Of a stretch of 53,771 nucleotides of DNA, positions 33,545 to 41,027 are shown piece by piece. Positions within the stretch are counted from its first letter, which is position 1. The number at the start of each line of letters is the position of its first letter. The notes below the pieces were generated by a model. That model was not told where the DNA came from. It worked only from the letters and a program-made list of their open reading frames with translations, and made no database searches. Location of the stretch: contig JAJFVE010000175.1 in NCBI GenBank assembly GCA_021371965.1, forward strand, positions 1 to 53,771, in the 5' to 3' direction. Source of the stretch: Planctomycetaceae bacterium. GTDB taxonomy: Bacteria > Planctomycetota > Phycisphaerae > SM23-33. Position numbers and translations under genes: made by a program.

Positions 33545-34486
33545 ATGACCAGCCGTGAAATCGTCAAGATGGCCATCAAGCACCAGACCGGCCCGCGCGT
33601 TCCTTACTTTATCCGCATCTGCGGCGACGCGTGGGAGGCCCTCAAGCCCCGCGCCGGCGGCAAGAGCCAGGACGAGTTCTTCGACAACGATGTCCGCGAG
33701 ATCTGGGCGCCGTGGTGGGGCTGGGCCATCGACGGCAAGGACTGGGTCCGCGCCGATCTGCCCACCACGCCGGCCAAGGTCATAGCCTGGGGCAACTGGC
33801 AGCAATTCTACGACGGACTCAAGGCCTCCAACGACAAGGGCGACAAGTACAACTGCGTCCTGATCTACGGCAGCCACTTCGAGAAGGCCAACTTCGCCCG
33901 CGGGATCGAGAACTTCCTGGCCGACATGGCCGGCGAGCCGGAGTTCGCCCGCAAGCTGCTCAACAAGATCATCGACATGAACATGGCGTTCCTGGACTGC
34001 GTGCTGGCCGGCGAGGGCATCGACGGCGTGCTGCTGGGAAGCGACTGGGGCACGCAGATCGACCTGCTGATGAGCCCGAGTGTCTGGGACGAGATGATCC
34101 GCCCCGGCGAGCAGAAGGAATACGACCTGGTACACTCGTACGGCAAAGACGTGTGGGTGCATTCCTGCGGCAAGATCGACAAGCTTATCCCGCGCCTGGT
34201 GGACATGGGCCTGGACGTGCTCAATCCCGTCCAGCCCGAGTGCATGGACATCGCCATGCTCAAGAAGAACTACGGCCACAAGTTGACGTGGTGGGGCGCC
34301 ATCAGCACGCAGACCGTGCTGCCCTTCGGCACGCCCGACGACGTGCGCACCGAGGCCCGCCGCGTGCGCGACCTGCTGAGCAAAGACGGCGGATACATCT
34401 TCGCCCCCAGCCAGGACCTGCAGAACGACGTGCCGCCAGACAACATCATGGCGCTGCTGGAAGTGGCTCGCGAAGGCAAGAATTAG
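33545..34486 (+). CDS. URO-D-like methyltransferase D (HSCG type)
   Basis: A 313-residue URO-D superfamily protein. It carries VWVHSCGKIDKLIP, with His206-x-Cys208-Gly, the zinc-ligand motif of MtaA/MtbA/CmuA-type cobamide-dependent methyltransferases. The start MTSREIVKMAIKHQTGPRVP is the usual URO-D opening. FWGGIxTQ-type sequence (WWGAISTQTVLPFGTP) and GGYIFAPSQ follow. Expected role: methyl transfer between a corrinoid or thiol and an acceptor. GAGAGGAA precedes the ATG. It is very similar to gene E downstream, and the two probably arose by duplication. No corrinoid protein lies nearby. Confidence 0.9.
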   Translation: MTSREIVKMAIKHQTGPRVPYFIRICGDAWEALKPRAGGKSQDEFFDNDVREIWAPWWGWAIDGKDWVRADLPTTPAKVIAWGNWQQFYDGLKASNDKGDKYNCVLIYGSHFEKANFARGIENFLADMAGEPEFARKLLNKIIDMNMAFLDCVLAGEGIDGVLLGSDWGTQIDLLMSPSVWDEMIRPGEQKEYDLVHSYGKDVWVHSCGKIDKLIPRLVDMGLDVLNPVQPECMDIAMLKKNYGHKLTWWGAISTQTVLPFGTPDDVRTEARRVRDLLSKDGGYIFAPSQDLQNDVPPDNIMALLEVAREGKN

Positions 34487-34517
34487 TCGACTCTTGGCGT
34501 GGCTGACTGATCCAATA

Positions 34518-34613
34518 AGAACACGAATGTCACGAATAGAACGAATGTAGAAGAGAAGAAGTGTTTTGGTTTCTTCACTATTCGAGTATTCGTGTCATTC
34601 GTGTTGCTGTTCT
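34518..34613. repeat. CACGAATG word-repeat palindrome, empty form 2
   Basis: Left arm AGAACACGAATGTCACGAAT (from 34518) pairs with right arm ATTCGTGTCATTCGTG, extended by GCTGTTCT to 34613; the right end has a 5-nt insertion. The short loop has no gene. It sits between paralogs D and E. Confidence 0.88.
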
Positions 34614-34625
34614 TGAGAGAAGACA

Positions 34626-35561
34626 ATGACAAGCAGAGAACTCGTCAAAGCCGCCATCGCCCACCAGGAAACGCCGCGCGTGCCGTTTCATATCGCCCTG
34701 TGCCGGCAGGTGCGCGATGCCTTGGCCGCACGCGGGATCGGATGGGAAGAGTTTGTCGACGGCGACGTCGTCAGCATCGCCCCGCCGTGGTGGGGCTGGC
34801 AGCTCCAGCCGGATTGGTATAGGCCCGACCTGCCGACCACGCCGGCGACTGTATGCGGCGGCGGCAGCTACGAGGGCTTCTTTGACGCCCTCAAGGCCTC
34901 CCGCGACAAGTGCGACAAGTATCACCTGGCCATCGTCTACGGCAGCCATTTCGAGAAGGCCCACTTCGCCCGCGGCATCGAAAATTTTTTGGCAGACATG
35001 GCCGGCGAGCCGGCGTTTGCCAAGAAGCTGCTCAACACGATCATCGAAAAGAACATGGTGATGCTGGACAACATCGTCGCCTGCAAGGAGATCGACGGCA
35101 TCCTGCTCGGCAGCGACTGGGGCACGCAGATCGACCTGCTGATCAGCCCGGCCGTCTGGGACGACATGATCCGCCCCGGCGAGCAGAAGGAATACGACCT
35201 GATCCACGCCTACGGTAAGGACGTGTGGATTCATTCCTGCGGCAAGATCGACAAGATCATCCCGCGCCTGGTCGAGATGGGCGTTGACGTGCTCAACCCG
35301 GTCCAGCCCGAGTGCATGGACATCGCCGCCCTCAAGAGAGATCACGGCCACAAGCTGACCTTCTGGGGCGGCATCAGCACGCAGACGGTTCTGCCCTTCG
35401 GCACGCCGGACGAAGTTCGCGTCGAGGCCCGCCGCGTGCGCGACCTGTTGAGCGCCGGCGGAGGATACATCTTCTCGCCGTCGCAGGGCATCCAGGAAGA
35501 CGTGCCGATGGCCAACGTCGAAGCCCTGCTGGAGGTGGCCCGAGAGCAGAAGACTCTCTGA
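34626..35561 (+). CDS. URO-D-like methyltransferase E (HSCG type)
   Basis: A 311-residue close paralog of gene D. It keeps IHSCGKIDKIIP (His203-x-Cys205-Gly), LGSDWGTQIDLLISP, RPGEQKEYDLIHAYGKD and FWGGISTQTVLPFGTPDEV. The N-terminal third is the most divergent part, which in this superfamily lines the substrate pocket, so the two may use different substrates. GAGAGAAG lies close before the ATG. The pair is separated by an empty CACGAATG palindrome and followed by a double-hairpin element. Confidence 0.9.
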   Translation: MTSRELVKAAIAHQETPRVPFHIALCRQVRDALAARGIGWEEFVDGDVVSIAPPWWGWQLQPDWYRPDLPTTPATVCGGGSYEGFFDALKASRDKCDKYHLAIVYGSHFEKAHFARGIENFLADMAGEPAFAKKLLNTIIEKNMVMLDNIVACKEIDGILLGSDWGTQIDLLISPAVWDDMIRPGEQKEYDLIHAYGKDVWIHSCGKIDKIIPRLVEMGVDVLNPVQPECMDIAALKRDHGHKLTFWGGISTQTVLPFGTPDEVRVEARRVRDLLSAGGGYIFSPSQGIQEDVPMANVEALLEVAREQKTL

Positions 35562-35574
35562 CCACCAGGGCACC

Positions 35575-35717
35575 GGGTGCCACGCATAACTCCGTTATGC
35601 GTGTCCCCGACCGCGGGGATCGCGGAAGACTGCGCCAGAAGGTCCTTCTCGCCGCATTGAACAATCCCATCAGCAGCGCGCACATCGGAACGCACAACGG
35701 AGTTGTGCGTGGCACCC
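35575..35717 (-). repeat. Double-hairpin element, copy 3 (143 bp, inverted)
   Basis: Ends GGGTGCCACGCATAACTCCG and, on the other side, the reverse complement of GGGTGCCACGCACAACTCCG. Its reverse complement aligns with copy 2. It ends 3 bp from the stop codon of the oxidoreductase gene. Confidence 0.82.
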
Positions 35718-35720
35718 GAT

Positions 35721-36851
35721 TTAGACCTTTGTCCACGCGCGTGCGGTGGCGGAGCGACCGACACTGTCGATCAGCTTCTGAATGTAAATCCCCTGCCACA
35801 GGTCCGGGTCGCCGCTTTTGCCTTGGGCGATGTCGTTGACGAAGTTGGCCAGGCAGGCCATATGGGCCCGCGTCCAGCCGATGGCCATTTTGGCCCCGGG
35901 CAGGCCCGTGGCTGGGGCGCCGTAGCGCTGGCCGGTGTCGATCTTTGTCCAGCCGCGCAGGCCTCCGGTGGGTTTGTCAGTCGCGCCAAGGTCGTAGGCT
36001 TCCAGGTGGTGTGGGTCCATGCCGTTGAATCGCAGGGCGCCGCGTGTACCGTGGATCTCGAATCGCATTTCGTCTTCGGCGCCGGTGGCGATCTTGCTGG
36101 CCTCGATCGTGCCCAGCGCGCCGCAGGCCATCTTGGCCAGCAGCATCACACTGTCTTCGGCGTCGACTTTCACCTGGCGCGACGGGTCGTCGGCTGACGG
36201 GCGCTGCGCGTGGGCGATCTGCGTGGCGGCGAACACCTGCTCATAGTCGCCCAGCAGCCAGTGCATCAGGTCCAGCACGTGCGAGCCCAGATCGGCGATG
36301 ACGCCCCCGCCGGCCGAGGCAGAAAGCTTCCACTTCAGCGGGGCCTTTTCATCGACGCTGCCCGAATGCAGGTAGGCAGCGCGGAACTCCAGCGCCCGGC
36401 CGACGAAGCCTTCCTCCATAAGCTGCTTGGCCCGCATGGTCGCCGGGAAGAAGCGGTTCTGCAGTGTCATCTGGGCGGTGCCCTTGTACGCCGGCAGCGC
36501 GGCCTCGATCTCCAGGGCCTGGGCCAGTGTGGCCGTCAGGGGCTTGTCGCAGTAGATGTGCTTGCCGACAGCCATGGCCGACAGCAGCGCCTCGCGGTGG
36601 AGGTGGTTGGGCGTGCAGATGTGCACGACGTCCACGTCGGGGTTTTCCGTCACGGCCCGAAAGTCCGTCACGGCGTGCTGGGCGCCGATCTGCTCGGCGG
36701 CGGCCGCGGCGGTCTTGACGCTGCTGGTGCAGACGTGCGTGATCTGGGTCCGCAGCGGCAGATTGTAGAACAGCGGCAGGTTGATGTACCCATACGCGTG
36801 GACCTTGCCGATGAATCCGAAGCCCACAAAGCCCACTCGAAGCGTTTTCAT
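35721..36851 (-). CDS. Gfo/Idh/MocA-family oxidoreductase
   Basis: A 376-residue NAD(P)-dependent dehydrogenase. The Rossmann start VGFVGFGFIGKVHAYGY, then HICTPNHLHREALLSAM and the CDKPL version of the EKP motif, with Lys expected to act in catalysis. The C-terminal half (GGGVIADLGSHVLDLMHWLLGD) is the usual sugar-binding region. Members oxidise or epimerise sugars and inositols. Its ATG overlaps the amidohydrolase stop by 4 bp, so it is the last gene of the minus-strand sugar operon. The exact sugar is unknown. Confidence 0.93.
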   Translation of the reverse strand: MKTLRVGFVGFGFIGKVHAYGYINLPLFYNLPLRTQITHVCTSSVKTAAAAAEQIGAQHAVTDFRAVTENPDVDVVHICTPNHLHREALLSAMAVGKHIYCDKPLTATLAQALEIEAALPAYKGTAQMTLQNRFFPATMRAKQLMEEGFVGRALEFRAAYLHSGSVDEKAPLKWKLSASAGGGVIADLGSHVLDLMHWLLGDYEQVFAATQIAHAQRPSADDPSRQVKVDAEDSVMLLAKMACGALGTIEASKIATGAEDEMRFEIHGTRGALRFNGMDPHHLEAYDLGATDKPTGGLRGWTKIDTGQRYGAPATGLPGAKMAIGWTRAHMACLANFVNDIAQGKSGDPDLWQGIYIQKLIDSVGRSATARAWTKV

Positions 36852-37891
36852 TTTGCGTCCTCACCGGCGGCCGCGATCATCCGCCGGGCGTTGTTGTAGA
36901 ACACGTCCTGCACGTCGGCGGCCGAGAGCCCCTGAGCCTCGGCGGCGCGGCGAAAGGCGTCGATCTCCTCGTACAGGAAGAGCGTCAGGCGGGAGGCCTC
37001 GTCGCCGTCGGCCTCGCGCATGTGCTTGTCGGCCGAGACGTCGCCGTAGAGCCCTCGCGGGATGATGTTGACGTACCGCCCGTCCTGGCAGATTCGCCGC
37101 ATGCGCATGCGCGTGATGGGCATATCCGAGCCGAACAGTACGCGGCGCGGCCCGACGGCCTCCAGGAGGCGCTCGAACACGTCGGCATTGGTATTGGCGG
37201 AGATGTCGAAGCACATCCGCCGCGCTGCGGCCAGCACCTCAAAGGCGTTGCCGACGTCTTCGGGGCAGTACGCCCGCCCGACGTGGGCGACGATCAGCCG
37301 CACGCGCGGATAGCGCCGCTCGATCTCGAGCAGGTCGGCCAGGTTCAGCGGGTCGCGCAGGCGGTCGAGCCGCGGAAGGTGCAGCATGACGATCCATCCG
37401 CGCCGGTCGAACAGATCGAGTTGGTGGTGCGGCAGGAAGTCGAAGATGCGGATCTGTCCCGAGGCAATCGCCGGCGGGGCGTAGCTGAGGTACACCTTGG
37501 CGCCAAGAAATCCGCCGCCTGCGATCTTTCGCTCGACGTCGTCGGCCGACCACTCCGGCCGCGTCAGCAGCAGCGCCGGCAGGCGGTTGGCAGCCGCCGA
37601 CGCGGCGACATAGCCGTTCATCGCGTCGACGCCGCCTTGCACCAGCGGGTTTCCGAAGATCAGCGGCGTGACCTGCTTGTCAGGGAACATGAGCCGGTAC
37701 ATCTCCAGCAGTTCCTCGACAGGGCAGACCGCCGCGACGCGCATCGGCCACGATGCCGTGCGGCCGGTGGTGTCGCCCTGGGCATGCTGCGCCGGCCAGA
37801 CGTGCGCGTGGATATCGATCACCTTGGGCGGGAGAAACCCGCTGAGACGCTCGCGGTAGAACTTTCGATCAACTTCTTTTATCTCGATCAT
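36848..37891 (-). CDS. Amidohydrolase-2 family metal-dependent hydrolase
   Basis: About 347 residues with metal-ligand segments in order: DIHAHVW, MLHLPR, IVAHVGRAY and FGSDMPI. This is the TIM-barrel amidohydrolase-2 pattern of lactonases, decarboxylases and related enzymes. In a sugar operon a lactonase step after a Gfo/Idh/MocA dehydrogenase is a reasonable guess. The start is taken at the third of three adjacent ATGs (37891), which has GGA at workable spacing; the longer frame would run into a palindromic repeat. The stop overlaps the oxidoreductase start. Confidence 0.85.
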   Translation of the reverse strand: MIEIKEVDRKFYRERLSGFLPPKVIDIHAHVWPAQHAQGDTTGRTASWPMRVAAVCPVEELLEMYRLMFPDKQVTPLIFGNPLVQGGVDAMNGYVAASAAANRLPALLLTRPEWSADDVERKIAGGGFLGAKVYLSYAPPAIASGQIRIFDFLPHHQLDLFDRRGWIVMLHLPRLDRLRDPLNLADLLEIERRYPRVRLIVAHVGRAYCPEDVGNAFEVLAAARRMCFDISANTNADVFERLLEAVGPRRVLFGSDMPITRMRMRRICQDGRYVNIIPRGLYGDVSADKHMREADGDEASRLTLFLYEEIDAFRRAAEAQGLSAADVQDVFYNNARRMIAAAGEDAK

Positions 37892-37910
37892 CATCATTCC
37901 ATGTTGGAAA

Positions 37911-38010
37911 TGTTGGGCCACTGAGACATAGAGAAAACCATTTCTTTCGTTTTCCCTGTTTCTAACCCTGCTTCTGCCCTCTGTGTTCTCTGTGTCTCAG
38001 TGGCCCAACA
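37911..38010. repeat. GGCCACTGAGACACAGAG word-repeat palindrome
   Basis: Left arm TGTTGGGCCACTGAGACATA (from 37911) and right arm ending GTCTCAGTGGCCCAACA (38010), about 25 bp with one mismatch. Inner words are of the ACAGAG type, like 28477-28574. It separates two genes of the sugar operon. Confidence 0.88.
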
Positions 38011-38016
38011 TCTTAT

Positions 38017-39405
38017 CTATTGAATCACGCAGCATTCCAGGCCGGCGAAGTTGGCCATCATCTCGATCGCGTGCGTGTGGTCGCCCAGGATCAGGGCGCT
38101 GTGGTGCGTGCCGCCGGCTCGGGAGAAGTCTTCCAGGAATCGCTCCAGCGGGCGACGGGGCTCGATCCAGCCTCGCACGGTCTTTCGCATGTCCGGGTGC
38201 GTGCCGTCGGCGAGCACCTCGACCGGCGCGACGATCAGGCGCAGCGTGTCGTCTGGCCCGGGGGTGAGGTTCACGAAGGTGGCCTCGCCCGGCGCGGGGG
38301 CGGCGGCCAACATCGCCGGGTTGCGCGCGGGCGTGAAGGGGAAGTCCTTCTCGCACAGCAGCGCCTTGCCCGCGGCCACGGCCGGGTTGATCTCGCCCAT
38401 GTGCGACAGGAAGATCGCCCCGCCCTGCCAGTCGGGGCAGAAGATCTCGGTGAAGGTGGTTTGCGGCCAGGCGCTCAGCAGGGCGCCGACCATCGCGGCG
38501 GTCAGCACGTCGCCCTCGCCGGCGTAGCCGACGCCGCGCGACATGGCCTTGGAGATCTCCAGAAACGGCACGGTGCAGACGGGCTCGTCGCTCGAGTCGA
38601 AGCCGGCAAAGTTCATGCTGAAGGCGTCGTAGCGACCTTGATCGAGCACCGCCCGCATCGCCAGGCCAACGCGCGTCGAGTAGGCGTGCACGTCGGCTGG
38701 AGCTTCGCAGACGAAGGCGGCGCGGTCTCGCTCGATCTCATGGGCGATCTGCTGATCGCTGATCGCGCGGGCAGGCCCGGCCAGGTCGGCGGCCTGCATC
38801 TGCGTGACGGTCATGCCCAGTTGCCGCGTGAGCACGCCCGGCTCGACGGCAAAGTCGCCCATGCCGGCGAAGACCGGTCCGATGCGCAGCACGCTGGCGC
38901 CGCGCAGGCGGCGGGCGGCCCGGGCGGCGCGCACGGCCGCGGCGGTGCGGGCCAGCACGTCGGACTTCTCCCAATGCCCGGCGACGACCTCATATGACCG
39001 CCCCCGGCGGCGGAGCATGCACGCCAGGTCCTGCACGCCGTGGATGCCGTGATTGTAAAGCAGCCGCTGCGGGTCGACGTCTTGACCGAACGACCAGTCC
39101 AGCGTCGTGTCGAGCATGATCAGCGGCAGCGGCGTCGTCGCCAGGACGCCGACCGATTCCAGCGAGGGCGAGTACGCCAGATGCAGGCAGACCAGCGCAT
39201 CGGCGCCGGCGGCTTCGAGGTCGGCGACGGCGGCAGCGAACTCGCCGGCGACGCGGCAGATCGGGGCGCGGGCCACATCCAGTCCGGCCCGCTGCAGGCC
39301 GGCCTGGATCTTGTCCAGCAGCGGTTCAAGCACCGCCCGCATCTCGGGCAGAGCGTCGTCGTAGAGCTTGAGATACAGCGGCAGCAGTCCGGCTCGGGGT
39401 TTCAT
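38017..39405 (-). CDS. L-arabinose/L-fucose isomerase-like protein
   Basis: A 462-residue protein resembling the AraA/FucI ketol isomerase superfamily, which converts aldoses to ketoses with a divalent metal. RGVGYAGEGDVLTAAMVGAL matches the AraA segment carrying a metal-binding Glu, and FLSHMGEINP parallels the later GSHMLE-type metal segment. NHGIHGVQDLACM is a further family-like segment. Sequence is far from E. coli AraA (500 residues), so the sugar could be L-arabinose, L-fucose or another. ATG at 39405 has GGAG 7 nt upstream; the GTG at 39411 is too close. It lies 12 bp after the FGGY kinase gene. Confidence 0.8.
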   Translation of the reverse strand: MKPRAGLLPLYLKLYDDALPEMRAVLEPLLDKIQAGLQRAGLDVARAPICRVAGEFAAAVADLEAAGADALVCLHLAYSPSLESVGVLATTPLPLIMLDTTLDWSFGQDVDPQRLLYNHGIHGVQDLACMLRRRGRSYEVVAGHWEKSDVLARTAAAVRAARAARRLRGASVLRIGPVFAGMGDFAVEPGVLTRQLGMTVTQMQAADLAGPARAISDQQIAHEIERDRAAFVCEAPADVHAYSTRVGLAMRAVLDQGRYDAFSMNFAGFDSSDEPVCTVPFLEISKAMSRGVGYAGEGDVLTAAMVGALLSAWPQTTFTEIFCPDWQGGAIFLSHMGEINPAVAAGKALLCEKDFPFTPARNPAMLAAAPAPGEATFVNLTPGPDDTLRLIVAPVEVLADGTHPDMRKTVRGWIEPRRPLERFLEDFSRAGGTHHSALILGDHTHAIEMMANFAGLECCVIQ

Positions 39406-39417
39406 GAACACACTCCA

Positions 39418-40929
39418 TCACGTCAGCAGGTCGGCGGCCGCGGGGCCCAGACCTTTGGACAACACGTCGCACAGACGGCGATATCGCCCGAGCCCTTGGG
39501 CCAGGGCCTTTCGCTCGGCAGCCGGCGGCGGCGGACACGGGCGCACCGCCACAGCGGCGGCTTGCTTGCTGAACGCCCAGAGCGACCCGCGTGCGGCCGC
39601 GGGTTCGTCGGCGGCCACCTGCAGCACTGGCAGCGGCGTCAGCAGGCCCGCGAGCATCCGGCGGAACTGCCAGCCGTTCGCGGCCCCGCCGGTGAGCACG
39701 GCAGCGTCGACCGTGGCACGGACGTCCCGGGAACGCCCATGCCACAGAACGCTCTCAAACACTCGCGTCAGTTCATAGCACAGACCGGCGGCCATCGCCC
39801 GCAGCATATCGTCCGGACCGGTGTGAGGCGAGAGGCCGACGAACCCCCCACTGCCTGCGGCGGTGCGGTCGAGGGCGTTGGGAAGCGTCAGCCACGGCAT
39901 GGCCGTCAGGGCCGGCGGCGGGAGCAACCGGCGGCGAAAGACCGCCTCGGCGGCGGCCGTCGCGCCGGGCAGGCCGCCAAGACAGGTTTGCACTGCCCAG
40001 TCCCAACTGACCGTGCCGGCATGCATCACGCGGATGACCATCGCGCCGGGCCCCGCCGGAGAGGGCAGCACGAGATTGAACCCTTCCCGCGGAATGCCAC
40101 TGCGCGGGCAGACGAAGTTGCCCACCCACGCCGTGCCCAGGGAAAGTTGCAGCGGCCTCGGCGATGCGGCTGCGGCGCTGAGGTAACCGGCTTCCTGATC
40201 GATATAAGGCCCGGCCACCGGCAGGCCCGGCGGCAGATGCAGGAGTCTGGCCCCGGCTGCGGTGAGCGGATGCGTCTGGTGCCCCTGTCGCATCGGAGCG
40301 ACGAACGAGCGGTCCAGCCCCACCAAGGCAAGCGGCTCGTCCGTCAGCTCACCCCGCCGCGCGTCGTAGCAGCCGATCTGCAGGGCGTTGCCCGCGTCCT
40401 GGCGCCACAGGCCGGTGAGCTTGAAGTATGCGTACTCGCCGGCGCCGATATAGATGTTGCCCTTGCGGAAGAGCTTTTCCCCGCCGCCGCAGCGCCGCAA
40501 CCAGGCGATGCGCGCCAGCCCGGCGCCTGGATCAGACAAGTACGACAGGCGCTTCCAGTAAGACACCGGCTTGAATGACGCGATGGCCGGCAGGAGACCC
40601 AGCGGGCGCGAGTCGTTCCAGAGTTGCATCGCTGTCAGGCCCTTGCCGGTGGCGGCGTCGGCGATGATGGCGCTGCCGCCCTGGGCGGCCAGACCGACGC
40701 CGGCCACGCGAATCCAGTCCTTGCCCAGCTTGCGGCGAACAGCGGCGGTCAGCCGCGACAGCGCCGCGTCGACATCCGCCAGGCGCTGCTCGCGTTTGCC
40801 GTCGGGGGCGCTTTGGACAGGAAGTGTCGCCGATGCCAAGGCAAGCAGGCGGCCGCTGGAAGCGCCGACGGCAGCCACCTTGAGGGTGGTGGTGCCCAGG
40901 TCGATTCCCAGCAGCACGTCTTGAGGCAT
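39418..40929 (-). CDS. FGGY-family carbohydrate kinase
   Basis: A 503-residue sugar kinase with two actin-like ATPase lobes. LLGIDLGTTTLKVAAV is the phosphate-1 loop, QLSLGTAWVGNFVC the C-lobe phosphate loop and AVLTGGAANGWQFRRML the adenosine loop. Substrates in the family include xylulose, ribulose, fuculose and glycerol. Placement directly before an AraA/FucI-like isomerase suggests phosphorylation of the ketose made by it. GGAG lies 7 nt before the ATG at 40929; the long open frame upstream is not needed. Same transcript as the isomerase. Confidence 0.9.
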   Translation of the reverse strand: MPQDVLLGIDLGTTTLKVAAVGASSGRLLALASATLPVQSAPDGKREQRLADVDAALSRLTAAVRRKLGKDWIRVAGVGLAAQGGSAIIADAATGKGLTAMQLWNDSRPLGLLPAIASFKPVSYWKRLSYLSDPGAGLARIAWLRRCGGGEKLFRKGNIYIGAGEYAYFKLTGLWRQDAGNALQIGCYDARRGELTDEPLALVGLDRSFVAPMRQGHQTHPLTAAGARLLHLPPGLPVAGPYIDQEAGYLSAAAASPRPLQLSLGTAWVGNFVCPRSGIPREGFNLVLPSPAGPGAMVIRVMHAGTVSWDWAVQTCLGGLPGATAAAEAVFRRRLLPPPALTAMPWLTLPNALDRTAAGSGGFVGLSPHTGPDDMLRAMAAGLCYELTRVFESVLWHGRSRDVRATVDAAVLTGGAANGWQFRRMLAGLLTPLPVLQVAADEPAAARGSLWAFSKQAAAVAVRPCPPPPAAERKALAQGLGRYRRLCDVLSKGLGPAAADLLT

Positions 40930-40943
40930 CAGGTTTCTCCGGC

Positions 40944-40968
40944 GTAGCACGAGCGTCTCGCCCATGCT
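40944..40968 (+). repeat. GTAGCACGAGCGTCTCGCCCATG unit
   Basis: One degraded unit of the palindrome family at 9586-9657 and 52891-52956, lying just upstream of the FGGY kinase start. Confidence 0.55.
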
Positions 40969-41027
40969 CTTGGTCGCACAGTCAGGGATATGGCGGCTGA
41001 GAAACGGCCGCCATGGCACCCGGGGAT

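Noticed and set aside
37911..38010. Rho-independent terminator inside the sugar operon
   Set aside because: The stem is long but has no T-run on either side and belongs to a dispersed family.
39040..40578. Long frame opposite the FGGY kinase and isomerase
   Set aside because: Crosses two good genes on the other strand and has Arg/Gln/His-rich low-complexity content.
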